Part shown: positions 1 to 7,887 of the stretch, piece after piece
How the letters are laid out: each line of letters starts with the position of its first letter
Position numbering within the stretch: the first letter of the stretch is position 1
Assembly (NCBI GenBank): GCA_958295925.1
Contig: OY282384.1
Location: 127,572-191,571, forward strand
Origin: an uncultured Acidimicrobiales bacterium
Lineage (GTDB): Bacteria > Actinomycetota > Acidimicrobiia > Acidimicrobiales > CATQHL01
Reading direction: 5' to 3'
DNA length: 64,000 nt
The notes under the pieces: generated by a model
What the model was told of the DNA's origin: nothing
What the model saw: the letters and a program-made list of their open reading frames with translations, nothing else
Database searches by the model: none
Translations under genes and position numbers: made by a program

Positions 1-431
1 CTGGCAGCTCCCAGACCTGCCCACGCTGCGGCAACCGACGAAAAGAGAACCGGATAAGCCAAGCAGTATTCCATTGTCAGCAATGTGGGCTAAAAGATAA
101 CGCCGACTGGACTGCCAGCACGATCATCCGCAACCGCGGCTTCGCCAAACACCAGCAGTGGACGACAAAAGTAACTCCCTATAAGTCAGTAGCCCCTACC
201 GGGTGGCGTGATCAGCCATCCAGCCCGAAAGAGCAATTTAGATTACTCGTCGGGCTAAGCGACTACAAGCCAAAAGGTAACGCGACGAGTATTGTTGCTC
301 CAACAACAGGACAGGGTCCGTGGCCTCAGGCCTGGCAATCGCCTAATAAGCGAAGAGCTAAGTCGCCTAAAGTGCAAACTGCTACAGCCACGCTGTTTCA
401 GCGAGCACGTTCAGAGGACGTTTTTCCTTGA
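1..431 (+). CDS. tnpB-like: TnpB/Cas12-type RuvC nuclease, C-terminal part (5' end outside window)
   Basis: The open frame enters from the left edge (first full codon at base 3) and ends at TGA 429-431, giving 142 visible residues. It opens with a four-cysteine zinc finger (CPRCG, then CQQCG after about 18 residues) followed by NADWTAS, the arrangement of the Zn-finger plus RuvC-III segment of TnpB and type V Cas12 proteins; the Asp of NAD would be the last RuvC carboxylate. About 95 residues follow the RuvC-III motif, a long basic Pro/Ser-rich tail for TnpB. A block of degenerate hairpin repeats begins directly downstream. In this family such an enzyme is an RNA-guided DNA nuclease. Whether this one is a transposon TnpB, a Cas12 or an IS605 remnant cannot be decided without the missing N-terminal part. 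Confidence 0.75.
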   Translation, partial: GSSQTCPRCGNRRKENRISQAVFHCQQCGLKDNADWTASTIIRNRGFAKHQQWTTKVTPYKSVAPTGWRDQPSSPKEQFRLLVGLSDYKPKGNATSIVAPTTGQGPWPQAWQSPNKRRAKSPKVQTATATLFQRARSEDVFP

Positions 432-439
432 ACCGACGC

Positions 440-860
440 AGGAATTCCCGGAACGGCGGCATTTCGGACCCCTGAATCCCACCCGGACACGAACCGGGAT
501 AATCCCATATAAGAATCATCAACTTCGGCCAATCCGCCGAAGATACCCTCTCAAAGACCTTTGAAACGAACTCGACATCCCGGCACGCGGGAATCAGCCC
601 ACCAAACCCTCTTTGCGGCATTGGAACCAACCCCCGCAGCGGGGCTCCCCAGCAAAACAATTCCTGCCCGATAGGACAATCCGCCGTAAGCCAGCCCGTC
701 TAAAGAACCCAGCAGAGACCCTTAGACGATGCAGGGACGATGCAGGAATCCGCTGTATTACCGCCTCGCCGAAATGAAACAACATCCCTCCAGGAAGGGA
801 CTCCCCTTCGTAAGTGCCTGTTCATCGGGAACCACCCCACCCCAGCACCGGGGATCAACC
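440..860 (+). repeat. Degenerate hairpin repeat block A
   Basis: No convincing gene lies between the TnpB-like stop and position 912. The stretch holds imperfect units of the form A(T/A)CCC, 4-10 nt, GGG(A/G)(A/C)TC. Clear examples are at 577-595, 631-646, 784-804 and about 836-856, with weaker ones near 474-505. Units lie roughly 50 nt or a multiple of that apart. They belong to the same family as blocks B, C and D. The sequences between units show no obvious similarity. Function is unknown. Confidence 0.6.
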
Positions 861-911
861 GTAAAACGGTTTAAGTTTAGCCCCCAACTGCTACACCACC
901 AAGAAGGTGAT

Positions 912-1298
912 ATGAAAGAAACAAGAATATTTACACTAAAGGAGTTCGGCCACGCCTTCGCCACCAGAGAGAAGGCCAGAATGGTCTTCAGCCACCTGGA
1001 GAAGATGCTGCAGGGGCAACCAACCCAGCTCATCGTAGACTGGACAGGAGTAAACGCCGCCAGCCCGTCCTTCATCGACGAGCTCATCGGCCTCCTCTGG
1101 TCAAACGAAACCAAAGGCTTGACGCCGGAGGACATCACCTTCACCAGCGCCAAACCCTACACTACCGAACTCATCAACAAGATGCTCCACCAGCGGAACT
1201 GCCGCCTGCAGTACGCCATAAGCATAGAAGCAGCCCAGGCCGGAGAAACCAGGACACTGGGCGACGTTCCTACTCAGCAGCCCAGCCCCGTTAGGTAA
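912..1298 (+). CDS. DUF4325 (STAS-like) domain protein
   Basis: 128 aa. The start at 912 is chosen because GAAGGTG lies just upstream and the conserved domain begins here. The order of features (EFG..FATREKAR, then LIVDWTGV, then SFIDELIG) matches the STAS-like DUF4325 family: a conserved Arg region, a beta strand ending in D-x-x-G-V, and a following helix with S-F-x-D-E. Family members are small cytoplasmic proteins often found beside ATPase or nuclease genes; their biochemical role is not settled. It sits alone between two blocks of hairpin repeats, downstream of the TnpB-like gene. The last 20 residues (PTQQPSPVR) look like an unstructured tail. Confidence 0.65.
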   Translation: MKETRIFTLKEFGHAFATREKARMVFSHLEKMLQGQPTQLIVDWTGVNAASPSFIDELIGLLWSNETKGLTPEDITFTSAKPYTTELINKMLHQRNCRLQYAISIEAAQAGETRTLGDVPTQQPSPVR

Positions 1299-1330
1299 TC
1301 CACGATATGAACGCCCGGCCGATGGCAAGG

Positions 1331-2050
1331 ACAGCCCCGACAACGGGGCTACTCCGCGAAAAAGGATAGGCCCAAGGGGACAATCCCCAGATCAGTACAT
1401 TGAATTGACAACATCCCTATTGGCAAGGGAATCAGCCACGCAATCACCACTCGACAGCACCTTGAACGAACCCCTACATCGGGGCTACCCCTGAAACCAT
1501 CTTGCCGCGGCGCAGGAAGATCCCACAGATGAGTACACCGGCAAAAGACAGCCAATCAGTCCCTGCAAAAGGGAGTCATCCTGGGGAATATGCCATGCTA
1601 TATGAATCAAGAAACTCCCGAAGCCAGGGACTCCGCCGTGCAAGTGCCCCTTTCCCATTTAGCAAATACCATCCTCCCCGGCCAGGGAGACCGGCTGGAC
1701 AATAACTCTCCTCAACGACATGCAATCCCACACCAGGGACAGGGAATCGCCTTGATGAACGGCAGTTAAGCGAACTGCGCCACACCATTCCCAGCCAACC
1801 AGGGAATCACCAGGATCACGTTCACTGAGGCGGATTAGCCCAGGCAAGTCCCGACCCCGGAATACACCGTTCCAACTGTGGAACCCAGCAATGCGACCAG
1901 ACCAACCCCAAAGTCACGGGGATACTCTTCAATGGCTCAGAGTGAAACAGCCCACCCGAACCCCGCTACGGGGCTCCGCGGATATGCAGGTTTTGTGAAC
2001 TCCACCAACCCAGGCCCCAGACCAGCAATCCCGCAACGGGAATCCTTACC
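1331..2050 (+). repeat. Degenerate hairpin repeat block B (about 12 units)
   Basis: About 800 nt without a gene. Left arms of the hairpin units start near 1334, 1413, 1469, 1558, 1614, 1672, 1724, 1787, 1848, 1904, 1959 and 2027. The last eight intervals are 58, 52, 63, 61, 56, 55 and 68 nt (56 before them), a quasi-period near 58 nt. Two sub-types recur: AATCCC..GGGAATC (for example 2027-2044) and ACCCC..GGGGCTCC (for example 1334-1352 and 1960-1975). Many units are preceded by GACA or GAAC and followed by ACC or GCC. Individual units share only the stem and flanks, so this is not a standard CRISPR array. Confidence 0.65.
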
Positions 2051-2109
2051 AAGCCTAAACAAGCCAGCTTAGAATGAAAGAAAAGAGAAGCACTGAGGAA
2101 AGTAACACA

Positions 2110-2886
2110 ATGACCATCGCCGACCACCCCGACCGAGAACTGCTGGAGTCGCTGAAACAGGCAATGCGGGAGAACCCCGACAGCGCCGCCGAACTTCACG
2201 AACTACTCGAACAGGCGGTGACCAAGGCCGCCCTCGCAAAAGCAGAACCAGCCCCGCCGGCAACGCTGGAGTCCCTCAGCCAACAGCTCACCCAGGGCTT
2301 CAGCCGAGTCAACCGGCGCCTCACCTACCTGGAGGACAAGGAGAACGGAACCAAAAGAGAAATCAGACGCCTCCGCGACGCAGTCGACCGCACCGCCGAG
2401 GAGAGCTACGAACGCTTCGCCGCCAGACAGCTCCTGCCCAGGCTGAGCGCTGCCTTCCAAATCAGCAACCCCACCCTGGTCTGGGGCAAGCAGCTCGGCC
2501 AAGCGCTCCTGTACGACATCACCGACCAAGCCCTGCTGAACAAAACCATCACCATCGACGAAGCCCAGGCAATCGGCGAGGCCAGCCTAATCTTCCAGGG
2601 AAGCGACCCCGCCGGCCAGGACTGCTACACCTTAGTAGAAACTAGCATTCAGCTGGAAGATACCGATATTAGAAACGCCCGGCATCGGGCGAATCTGCTG
2701 GAGAAAGCCAGCGGCACCCCCAGCAGCGCATTAGTCTGCGGCGAAGCAATCAGCGAAGACACCGCCGCCTATGCCGCCCGACGAGGAGTCCACTGCATCA
2801 TTACCAAGCAACGCCGGCGCGGCGAGACGACCAGCGAGACAACCAGCGAGACAACCAGCGAGACAACCAGCGAGACAACAAGCTAA
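2110..2886 (+). CDS. DUF3782-like coiled-coil protein, paralogue 1
   Basis: 258 aa. Start 2110 is preceded by GAGGAAAG at suitable spacing; an upstream in-frame ATG at 2074 lacks a ribosome site. Residues about 10-110 form heptad-rich helices (LESLSQQLTQGFSRV region), typical of COG5493/DUF3782-type proteins, which join an N-terminal coiled coil to a PD-(D/E)XK-like fold. The C-terminal core has CYTLVETS, then DIRNARHRANLLEKASG, then a strand and GEAIS, shared with seven other proteins in this window. The catalytic Lys expected two residues after Glu is Ser here (E-T-S). The C-terminus ends in ETTS repeats encoded by a 12-nt tandem repeat. Nuclease activity is unproven. Confidence 0.6.
   Translation: MTIADHPDRELLESLKQAMRENPDSAAELHELLEQAVTKAALAKAEPAPPATLESLSQQLTQGFSRVNRRLTYLEDKENGTKREIRRLRDAVDRTAEESYERFAARQLLPRLSAAFQISNPTLVWGKQLGQALLYDITDQALLNKTITIDEAQAIGEASLIFQGSDPAGQDCYTLVETSIQLEDTDIRNARHRANLLEKASGTPSSALVCGEAISEDTAAYAARRGVHCIITKQRRRGETTSETTSETTSETTSETTS
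2823..2880 (+). repeat. 12-nt in-frame tandem repeat (ETTS)
   Basis: Nearly five copies of CGAGACAACCAG at the 3' end of the DUF3782-like gene, running up to its stop codon. The first copy has one substitution. Confidence 0.95.
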
Positions 2887-2921
2887 CCAACCCAGCATCC
2901 CCCGGGAATAACACCAGAGTA

Positions 2922-3212
2922 ATGAACGAACACCATTTCAACGCAAGCTACAGCCCCTACCCGACACCGGAAACCAAGAAGCCGACGCTGGGCGACGTCA
3001 TCGGCGACTTCGCCCGCGACTGGAGCCCCGGCAGCATCGGCCTGCTGGCCCTGAGCCGACCCCGATGGGAACCGGAGCTGAGCGCTGCCGAGAACATCGA
3101 AGAGAATTTCATGCGGCTCTGCCTGGGCCTGGCCACGGTCGCCCCCTTGGTGGGACTAGGCTACTTCGCCATCTCCATTCCACTACGCCTCGGGGCCAGG
3201 CTACTGGGTTAG
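2922..3212 (+). CDS. Small membrane protein with N-terminal YSPYP motif
   Basis: 96 aa. The N-terminus (FNASYSPYP) is hydrophilic. A strongly hydrophobic segment near residues 65-90 ends in a basic tail, predicting one membrane helix. The YSPYP motif recurs at the N-terminal side of at least four other tiny membrane proteins near 29.1, 29.6, 32.4 and 32.6 kb. The next gene has a similar C-terminal half (PRxEP.L, then ..ENL, then a TM segment ending IPLRLGA or VPLRIIA), so the two are probably tandem paralogues. No known family was recognised. Confidence 0.6.
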   Translation: MNEHHFNASYSPYPTPETKKPTLGDVIGDFARDWSPGSIGLLALSRPRWEPELSAAENIEENFMRLCLGLATVAPLVGLGYFAISIPLRLGARLLG

Positions 3213-3245
3213 AGCAGCACCTAACCTCATACCAGGAGAGACAAC

Positions 3246-3614
3246 ATGTCCCACGCAAGGCGCCGCCGACACCAACCAAGCCGCAAGTCGCCCCGGCAAC
3301 AGAACCGCCCATGCTGCGAGACATGGTGCGAGACATGCTGCGAGACATGCTGCGAGACAACGAACACACCCGCCATGACCGCCGCCGTCCCATGGCGCAG
3401 ATACTCCGCCGGCAACGGCGGCATCGTCCACGACATCATGGCCATGCTGGCCATGAGCGTACCCCGCCTGGAACCCGGGCTCACCAGCGTGGAGAACCTA
3501 GCGCTGAACACCATGCAGCTCATCATCGGCCTGATCCTCTGCGTCAGCCTATTCACGCTACTGTTCCTGACCATCGCCGTGCCGCTGCGGATAATCGCCG
3601 CGCTGCTGAACTAA
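3246..3614 (+). CDS. Small membrane protein, paralogue of the preceding gene
   Basis: 122 aa, start preceded by AGGAGAGACA. The Arg-rich N-terminus is followed by a Cys-rich CETC repeat encoded by a 12-nt tandem repeat, then a region aligning with the upstream protein (VPRLEPGLTSVENLALN against RPRWEPELSAAENIEEN) and a C-terminal membrane helix (LIIGLILCVSLFTLLFLTI). A second ATG at about residue 43, just after the repeat, could be the true start, leaving the Cys repeat as leader. Function unknown. Confidence 0.5.
   Translation: MSHARRRRHQPSRKSPRQQNRPCCETWCETCCETCCETTNTPAMTAAVPWRRYSAGNGGIVHDIMAMLAMSVPRLEPGLTSVENLALNTMQLIIGLILCVSLFTLLFLTIAVPLRIIAALLN
3312..3359 (+). repeat. 12-nt tandem repeat (CETC)
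   Basis: Four copies of TGCTGCGAGACA, one with a single substitution, in the 5' part of a small membrane-protein gene. Confidence 0.95.
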
Positions 3615-4121
3615 AGCAGACAGAGAAACCAAGCAACCCCCCACGGGCTCCACCGGGTGTCTAATGGCACCAGACCAAAATTAACGCCGCAGCCCAGACG
3701 GCGCTCCCGACAACACCCACAGCGCCAGGCCCGGGACACTAAACCACTATTTGACACTTGCCCCTACCGATTTTTTTCAGACGTTACGAAACATGAAAAG
3801 GCCTCCCCCATCCCAATGAAGCGTTCCAAGAAAAATGGCATAGGCGCAGTGTCTTTTAGTGTTTAGTGTCTTTCCTCCTTGAATTACCAAGTAGGAGGAG
3901 TAGAGAAGGGGTTGCAGGAAACCAGCAAAGGCACAGAAAGACTTTATTCGTGCAACAATCTGGACGAAACCACGAACTGAAGATTCCTCTCGCCTTCCAA
4001 GCTCTCCAAGAGAGAAACCAAGATTCTTCAACAAAATGGACGGCCTCCCAGATTGGAGACTTCTGCAAGGAAGAACCATTAGTCCAAGAACAACGTGATT
4101 TTGCCAATTGCCCCCGGGCTA

Positions 4122-4150
4122 TTGACACTCCTGCACGGAGTATGATATTC
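4122..4150 (+). promoter_or_regulatory. Candidate sigma-70-type promoter for the replication-like module
   Basis: TTGACA at 4122-4127 is followed after 16-17 nt by GATATT/ATATTC, a weak -10 match. It lies about 180 nt before the HTH gene. The perfect -35 hexamer supports it; the -10 box is poor. Confidence 0.35.
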
Positions 4151-4260
4151 TGACGCAGTTGCAGAGCAGAGGACCAACCAAGCTTGCCTTAGAACTGGAG
4201 AGTAAGCACAGCGTCAGGAGAGAACCAAACCCAGCCGCCCAGAGTTCACCAATCAGACAC

Positions 4261-4287
4261 CAACTTAGCAGCAACTTAGCAGCAACT
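4261..4287 (+). repeat. 11-nt intergenic tandem repeat
   Basis: CAACTTAGCAG occurs twice perfectly, followed by a partial third copy, in the leader of the HTH gene. The unit length is not a multiple of 3, as is usual for intergenic repeats in this region. Confidence 0.85.
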
Positions 4288-4329
4288 GCCCACGGAACCC
4301 GGTAAGGAAACCAGCAAGGAGAACCTGCG

Positions 4330-4611
4330 ATGCAAAAAGAACTCAACCAGCTGCCCAACCTGCAGGACGAACTGGACGACATGCCCATCATCAAGCGGAA
4401 GAACGCCCGGGAAGTGCTCACCCCCGCGCAGAAGAAGGACATCATCAACCAGTTCAACGAGGGCGCACGAATCACCCGCCTGGCCCAACAGTACGCCGTC
4501 AGCCCCTCGACCATCTCGAGAGTGATCACCATCGTCCGGGAATACCAGGAAAAGCAACAGGAGAAGCAGCAGGAACGGCAGGCAGCCCTCAGCCGAACCG
4601 ACAGAGAATAA
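4330..4611 (+). CDS. Helix-turn-helix DNA-binding protein
   Basis: 93 aa, start preceded by AAGGAGAACCTGCG. Residues about 35-70 (LTPAQKKDIINQFNEGARI, then TRLAQQYAVSPSTISRVI) match the resolvase/Hin-type HTH: a helix, the 'RITRLAQQY' turn, and a recognition helix beginning SPSTISRV. The C-terminus is a Gln/Glu/Lys helix with an imperfect EKQQ repeat. There is no catalytic recombinase domain, so it is a stand-alone DNA-binding protein. Lying directly before the primase-like and AAA+ genes, it may control or initiate replication of the element, or regulate this operon; that is inference from position. Confidence 0.65.
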   Translation: MQKELNQLPNLQDELDDMPIIKRKNAREVLTPAQKKDIINQFNEGARITRLAQQYAVSPSTISRVITIVREYQEKQQEKQQERQAALSRTDRE

Positions 4612-4712
4612 ACCAAAAGCAACCGCTCTAACCTGCCACGCGGGAAATAAGAATCCCCCGGCCGGACCGTGCTAATCCGACCAGGGGCTGAAACGAAGGA
4701 GATAGGCCTTCT

Positions 4713-6458
4713 ATGACCATTATACCAAATATAGGTATGCTCCCCAGCTCAGAAACCAGCACTGAAACCGACACTAAAGGCACTGAATACTCCGACCCCG
4801 GCGCCTGCCGGGTATCCTTCCTGGAAAAAGGCGTCAAGAACACCCGGCGCATTCCCGGCCCGGACAAGGCCACCTACCAGGTCGTCATCTCCCGAAGCAT
4901 GACCCTCCAAGAGCTGGCCGACTACACACGCCATTCCCCAACCCTCCAGGAAGCCACCAAGGACCTACGGGACCTGGGCGGCATGAGCGGCCCCTACCAC
5001 CGAGCCAAACTGAGGCTGCCCTCCATCATCCCCGCCCAGCTCGGCGAACCGGAGGAACTGCTGGCCCTCCCCGCGGAACAAGCCGCACGGGACGCATTGA
5101 TCCATCGGCGCCACACCGGAATCTACGTCTACGACCTGGATTCCTACCACCAACAGCGCAGCGACGCCGAAATTCAGGCAGAACTGCAGGAGATAACGGC
5201 CAGCCTGCAGACCAACCCCCACGTCCTCTGCGCCGGCAAGTCCGCCAGCGGCAAAGGAATGTACTGCCTACTGCTGCTCACGCCAGCCCGGTCGGAAAAA
5301 GAACAAGAAACCATCTGGCAGGAAGGACTAGCCCTGCTGCCACCGGCCGCCCAGGTGGCCAGCGACAAGACGTCGAAGAATGCCACCCGGCATCGCCTCC
5401 TGGCCCATGACCCAGACTTCTATCTGAATGAAAGCGCCACCCCGGCAAGACGACCAATCGCCAACGAAGAAGAAACAAAGCAGACACCCCGGTCGCCAAA
5501 GCAAACTCCAGCCCAAGCGGCTCCGCCAAGGGAAAGCTCCAGCAGCCAAGCCTGCCTGGCCGAGATAGTCCGCTACGGCCTAGCCCACGTCCCGCCCAGC
5601 GACTACCCGGAAGACGAGAACAACTACAACAAAAGACTGGCCCTGGCCATCGACGCAAAGTCCGCCGGCCTGACTGCCAGCGAATGCCAAGCGTGGTTCG
5701 CCCAAGGACATAACGATCCCCAATGGAACAGCCGCTTCCTCGCTAAGTGGGAGTCCCTACCCACCAACAACCATCATGGCCTACCCAACTGGATAGCCGC
5801 CATCCACCGCCGCGAACCCGATTACCAACCGAATCTACCCAAAACGAAACAGGACAAGATTGCCCGGAAACCCGCCAAGACACCGACCATCCCGGAGGCC
5901 AGAAGAGCCGCAAAGCAGCGCAGCAAGCTATACCAGGTTCCCTGGGAGCCGGACGTGCCCCGACCGGTAATAAGCACCCGCAGCCTCAACCTGGACTATG
6001 CTTCGACCCAGATCGCCGACCTGATCGCCGGCAAGAACCGGGAGCACCCCCAATGGTTCTCCCTGGGCGAACTGCAAATCGGCCACCTCTATGAAGACCA
6101 GATGACCGGCCAAATCAACCTGGCCGCCGTCACCGTCCTCCACGTGCAGCGCGCCATCGCCCAGCTCACCAACTTCGGCCAGTGGAAACAGGAGCGAACC
6201 CGCGCCAGAACCAAGAAAGCCTCACCCGAGGCCGAAGCAGCGAAGAGCCAAGACGCGACCGATGAGAACGCCACCGAGAACGCCACCGAGAACGCCACCG
6301 AGAACGCCACCGAGAACGCCACCGAGAACGCCACCGAGAACGCCACCGAGAACGGCGCCACCCCAGAGAGCATCCCGACCAACACTAAGGCGGACAATCA
6401 AGCGGCTGACCAGACGGCCAGCCGGAAACCACCGTCTCCTACCGCTTCGACGAAGTGA
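4713..6458 (+). CDS. BT4734/VirE-N-type primase-like replication protein
   Basis: 581 aa. The segment around residues 131-190 contains HTGIYVYDLDS, the acidic DLD typical of PrimPol-related BT4734 domains, and SASGKG before a hydrophobic strand. About 50 residues on, SKNATRHRLLAHDPDFYLN matches the 'R-x-R-x-x-S/A-x-DP-x-x-y-x-N' end of that domain. A helical region near 300-350 resembles a primase C-terminal domain. The tail is low complexity, with NATE repeated seven times from a 12-nt repeat. The stop overlaps the GTG start of the AAA+ gene by 4 nt, suggesting translational coupling. Such proteins prime replication of plasmids, phages and integrated elements. Confident on the N-terminal domain, less so on activity. 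Confidence 0.65.
   Translation: MTIIPNIGMLPSSETSTETDTKGTEYSDPGACRVSFLEKGVKNTRRIPGPDKATYQVVISRSMTLQELADYTRHSPTLQEATKDLRDLGGMSGPYHRAKLRLPSIIPAQLGEPEELLALPAEQAARDALIHRRHTGIYVYDLDSYHQQRSDAEIQAELQEITASLQTNPHVLCAGKSASGKGMYCLLLLTPARSEKEQETIWQEGLALLPPAAQVASDKTSKNATRHRLLAHDPDFYLNESATPARRPIANEEETKQTPRSPKQTPAQAAPPRESSSSQACLAEIVRYGLAHVPPSDYPEDENNYNKRLALAIDAKSAGLTASECQAWFAQGHNDPQWNSRFLAKWESLPTNNHHGLPNWIAAIHRREPDYQPNLPKTKQDKIARKPAKTPTIPEARRAAKQRSKLYQVPWEPDVPRPVISTRSLNLDYASTQIADLIAGKNREHPQWFSLGELQIGHLYEDQMTGQINLAAVTVLHVQRAIAQLTNFGQWKQERTRARTKKASPEAEAAKSQDATDENATENATENATENATENATENATENATENGATPESIPTNTKADNQAADQTASRKPPSPTASTK
6264..6347 (+). repeat. 12-nt in-frame tandem repeat (NATE), seven copies
   Basis: Seven perfect copies of GAGAACGCCACC, then a diverged eighth, inside the linker or tail of the primase-like gene. 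Confidence 0.97.
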
Positions 6459-7870
6459 TACCGCAGCACACCATCGCCGCCGCCGTACTGATGAAACTGC
6501 CCGACCTGCTGCCCCCGCTGCAGAACATCATCCACCACCCCTTCATCCTGTTCCGCAACGGCCAGGCCCAACTCATCATGACCCCGGGCTACCACTGGGA
6601 GAGCGGCCACTACCTGGACCTCCCGGAACAAAACATCCGGACCGACTTGACGATCAAAGAATGCCTGGCCATCCTGGACGACATCTACGGCGAGTTCCCC
6701 TTCCAGGGCCGGAGCAGCTACGCCAACTTCATCGGCATCCATAACGGCCAGTACCTGGCCGAAGCCCGCAAACCCCTCCTGCTGGTCGACAAGGCCACCA
6801 CTCAATCCGGCGCCAGCATCCTGGCCGACGGCATGAGCCACACCATGCTCAACGGAGAACCGGCCAAGATGACGCCGGTGGACGGCATCGGCGAGAATGA
6901 AAAGATCTTAGGCTCCGTCCTGCGCCAACGCCCCAACGTGCTGATCATCGACAACGTCGACCACCACTTCAACCTGCCCACCCTAACCAGCGGGATGACC
7001 AGTAATTTTATCGCGGTCCGTATGTTGGGCCAGAACTCCATGATTCAAATTCCGAATCGGCTGCAGATAATCATGACCGGCAACAATCCGTCCTTCCGCA
7101 GAGACCTGGCCAACCGGTCGGTCTACGTCCGGCTGGACCCCGGCATCGCCGACCCGGAGACCCGAACTCACTTCCGGCATGACTTGCAGAACCGGGAGCA
7201 TCTGCTGAGCCTGCGGCCCCGGCTGCTGGACGCCCTGACCAGCCTGGCCACCCACTGGATCAACGCCGGCGCCCCCAGGCGCACTCCGGCCTACCCCCTG
7301 GGCAGCTACAAGGATTTCATGGAATGCGTCCAAGGGATGCTCGACCTCTTCGGCATCGAAGGATTCCAGGAAAACCGAACCGAATTCATCGAAAAAGCCG
7401 ATTCCTTCCAGGGCGACCTGGAAGGTTTCATGCTGACCTGGCTCAACACCTACGACACCACCGAGCAGAAGGCCAGCGAGCTGAGCAAGCTCCTGACCGA
7501 CCCCGACACCGGGCGGGACAACTTCGCCTGGACCTGCAACGGCGACAGCGCCAACGGCCGTCAGAAATCCTTCTCCGACTTGATCAACTCCCTGGTCGGC
7601 AAGATCTACGAGCTGGAAATCCCGGGCCAACCCGGCGCCGTCCAAACCATCCAGGTCAGCAAGACCAAGAAAGGGCGCCGCCGCGTCTTCAAACTCAGCC
7701 GCCTGGATGCCAGACCAGTAGAAGCCCAGGCGAACAGCATAAACGGCACCATCACCGAACTGCCCGGCCAGATACTAGAAACCAACCCAGCACCGGCTGC
7801 ACCCAGCCAGAACGGCCACGAACCCACGCAACTGCTGCCGACCACCGGCATCCGCAACACCCCAGAGTAA
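6455..7870 (+). CDS. AAA+ ATPase (primase-associated helicase type) with altered Walker A
   Basis: 471 aa, GTG start in a GTGA overlap with the primase-like gene. The core looks like helicases that partner primase-polymerases in mobile elements: Walker A region at residues 111-124, Walker B VLIIDN at 162-167, sensor 1 TGNNP near 208-212, and candidate arginine fingers R221 and R226. The P-loop reads ATTQSGAS, so the invariant Lys of GK(S/T) is Ala. The codons GGC GCC AGC make a simple sequencing slip unlikely. The C-terminal 100 residues include a basic patch (KTKKGRRRVFKL) and a disordered tail. The altered P-loop suggests a non-hydrolysing or structural role, or an unusual nucleotide site. 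Next gene 17 nt downstream. Confidence 0.6.
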   Translation: MIPQHTIAAAVLMKLPDLLPPLQNIIHHPFILFRNGQAQLIMTPGYHWESGHYLDLPEQNIRTDLTIKECLAILDDIYGEFPFQGRSSYANFIGIHNGQYLAEARKPLLLVDKATTQSGASILADGMSHTMLNGEPAKMTPVDGIGENEKILGSVLRQRPNVLIIDNVDHHFNLPTLTSGMTSNFIAVRMLGQNSMIQIPNRLQIIMTGNNPSFRRDLANRSVYVRLDPGIADPETRTHFRHDLQNREHLLSLRPRLLDALTSLATHWINAGAPRRTPAYPLGSYKDFMECVQGMLDLFGIEGFQENRTEFIEKADSFQGDLEGFMLTWLNTYDTTEQKASELSKLLTDPDTGRDNFAWTCNGDSANGRQKSFSDLINSLVGKIYELEIPGQPGAVQTIQVSKTKKGRRRVFKLSRLDARPVEAQANSINGTITELPGQILETNPAPAAPSQNGHEPTQLLPTTGIRNTPE

Positions 7871-7887
7871 AAGAGGAGAAACACCCC

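Larger units (their letters stand above)
3620..4320. other. 700-bp non-coding region upstream of the replication-like module
   Basis: No ORF here has protein-like composition. The stretch is visibly less GC-rich than its surroundings, with A/T runs (a T7 run at 3771-3777, GTGTTTAGTGTC near 3856-3869) and a candidate promoter at its right end. Its position directly before an HTH-primase-helicase cluster makes it a candidate replication origin or control region. No iterons or DnaA boxes were identified by eye. Confidence 0.3.

Noticed and set aside
1331-2050. Classic CRISPR array
   Set aside because: Repeats are not near-identical, spacing varies, and no cas1, cas2 or other adaptation gene is present. 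Kept only as a CRISPR-like or hairpin array.
3657-4153. Short frames in the 3.6-4.2 kb gap
   Set aside because: No ribosome sites, poor composition, and both strands are equally open. Treated as non-coding.
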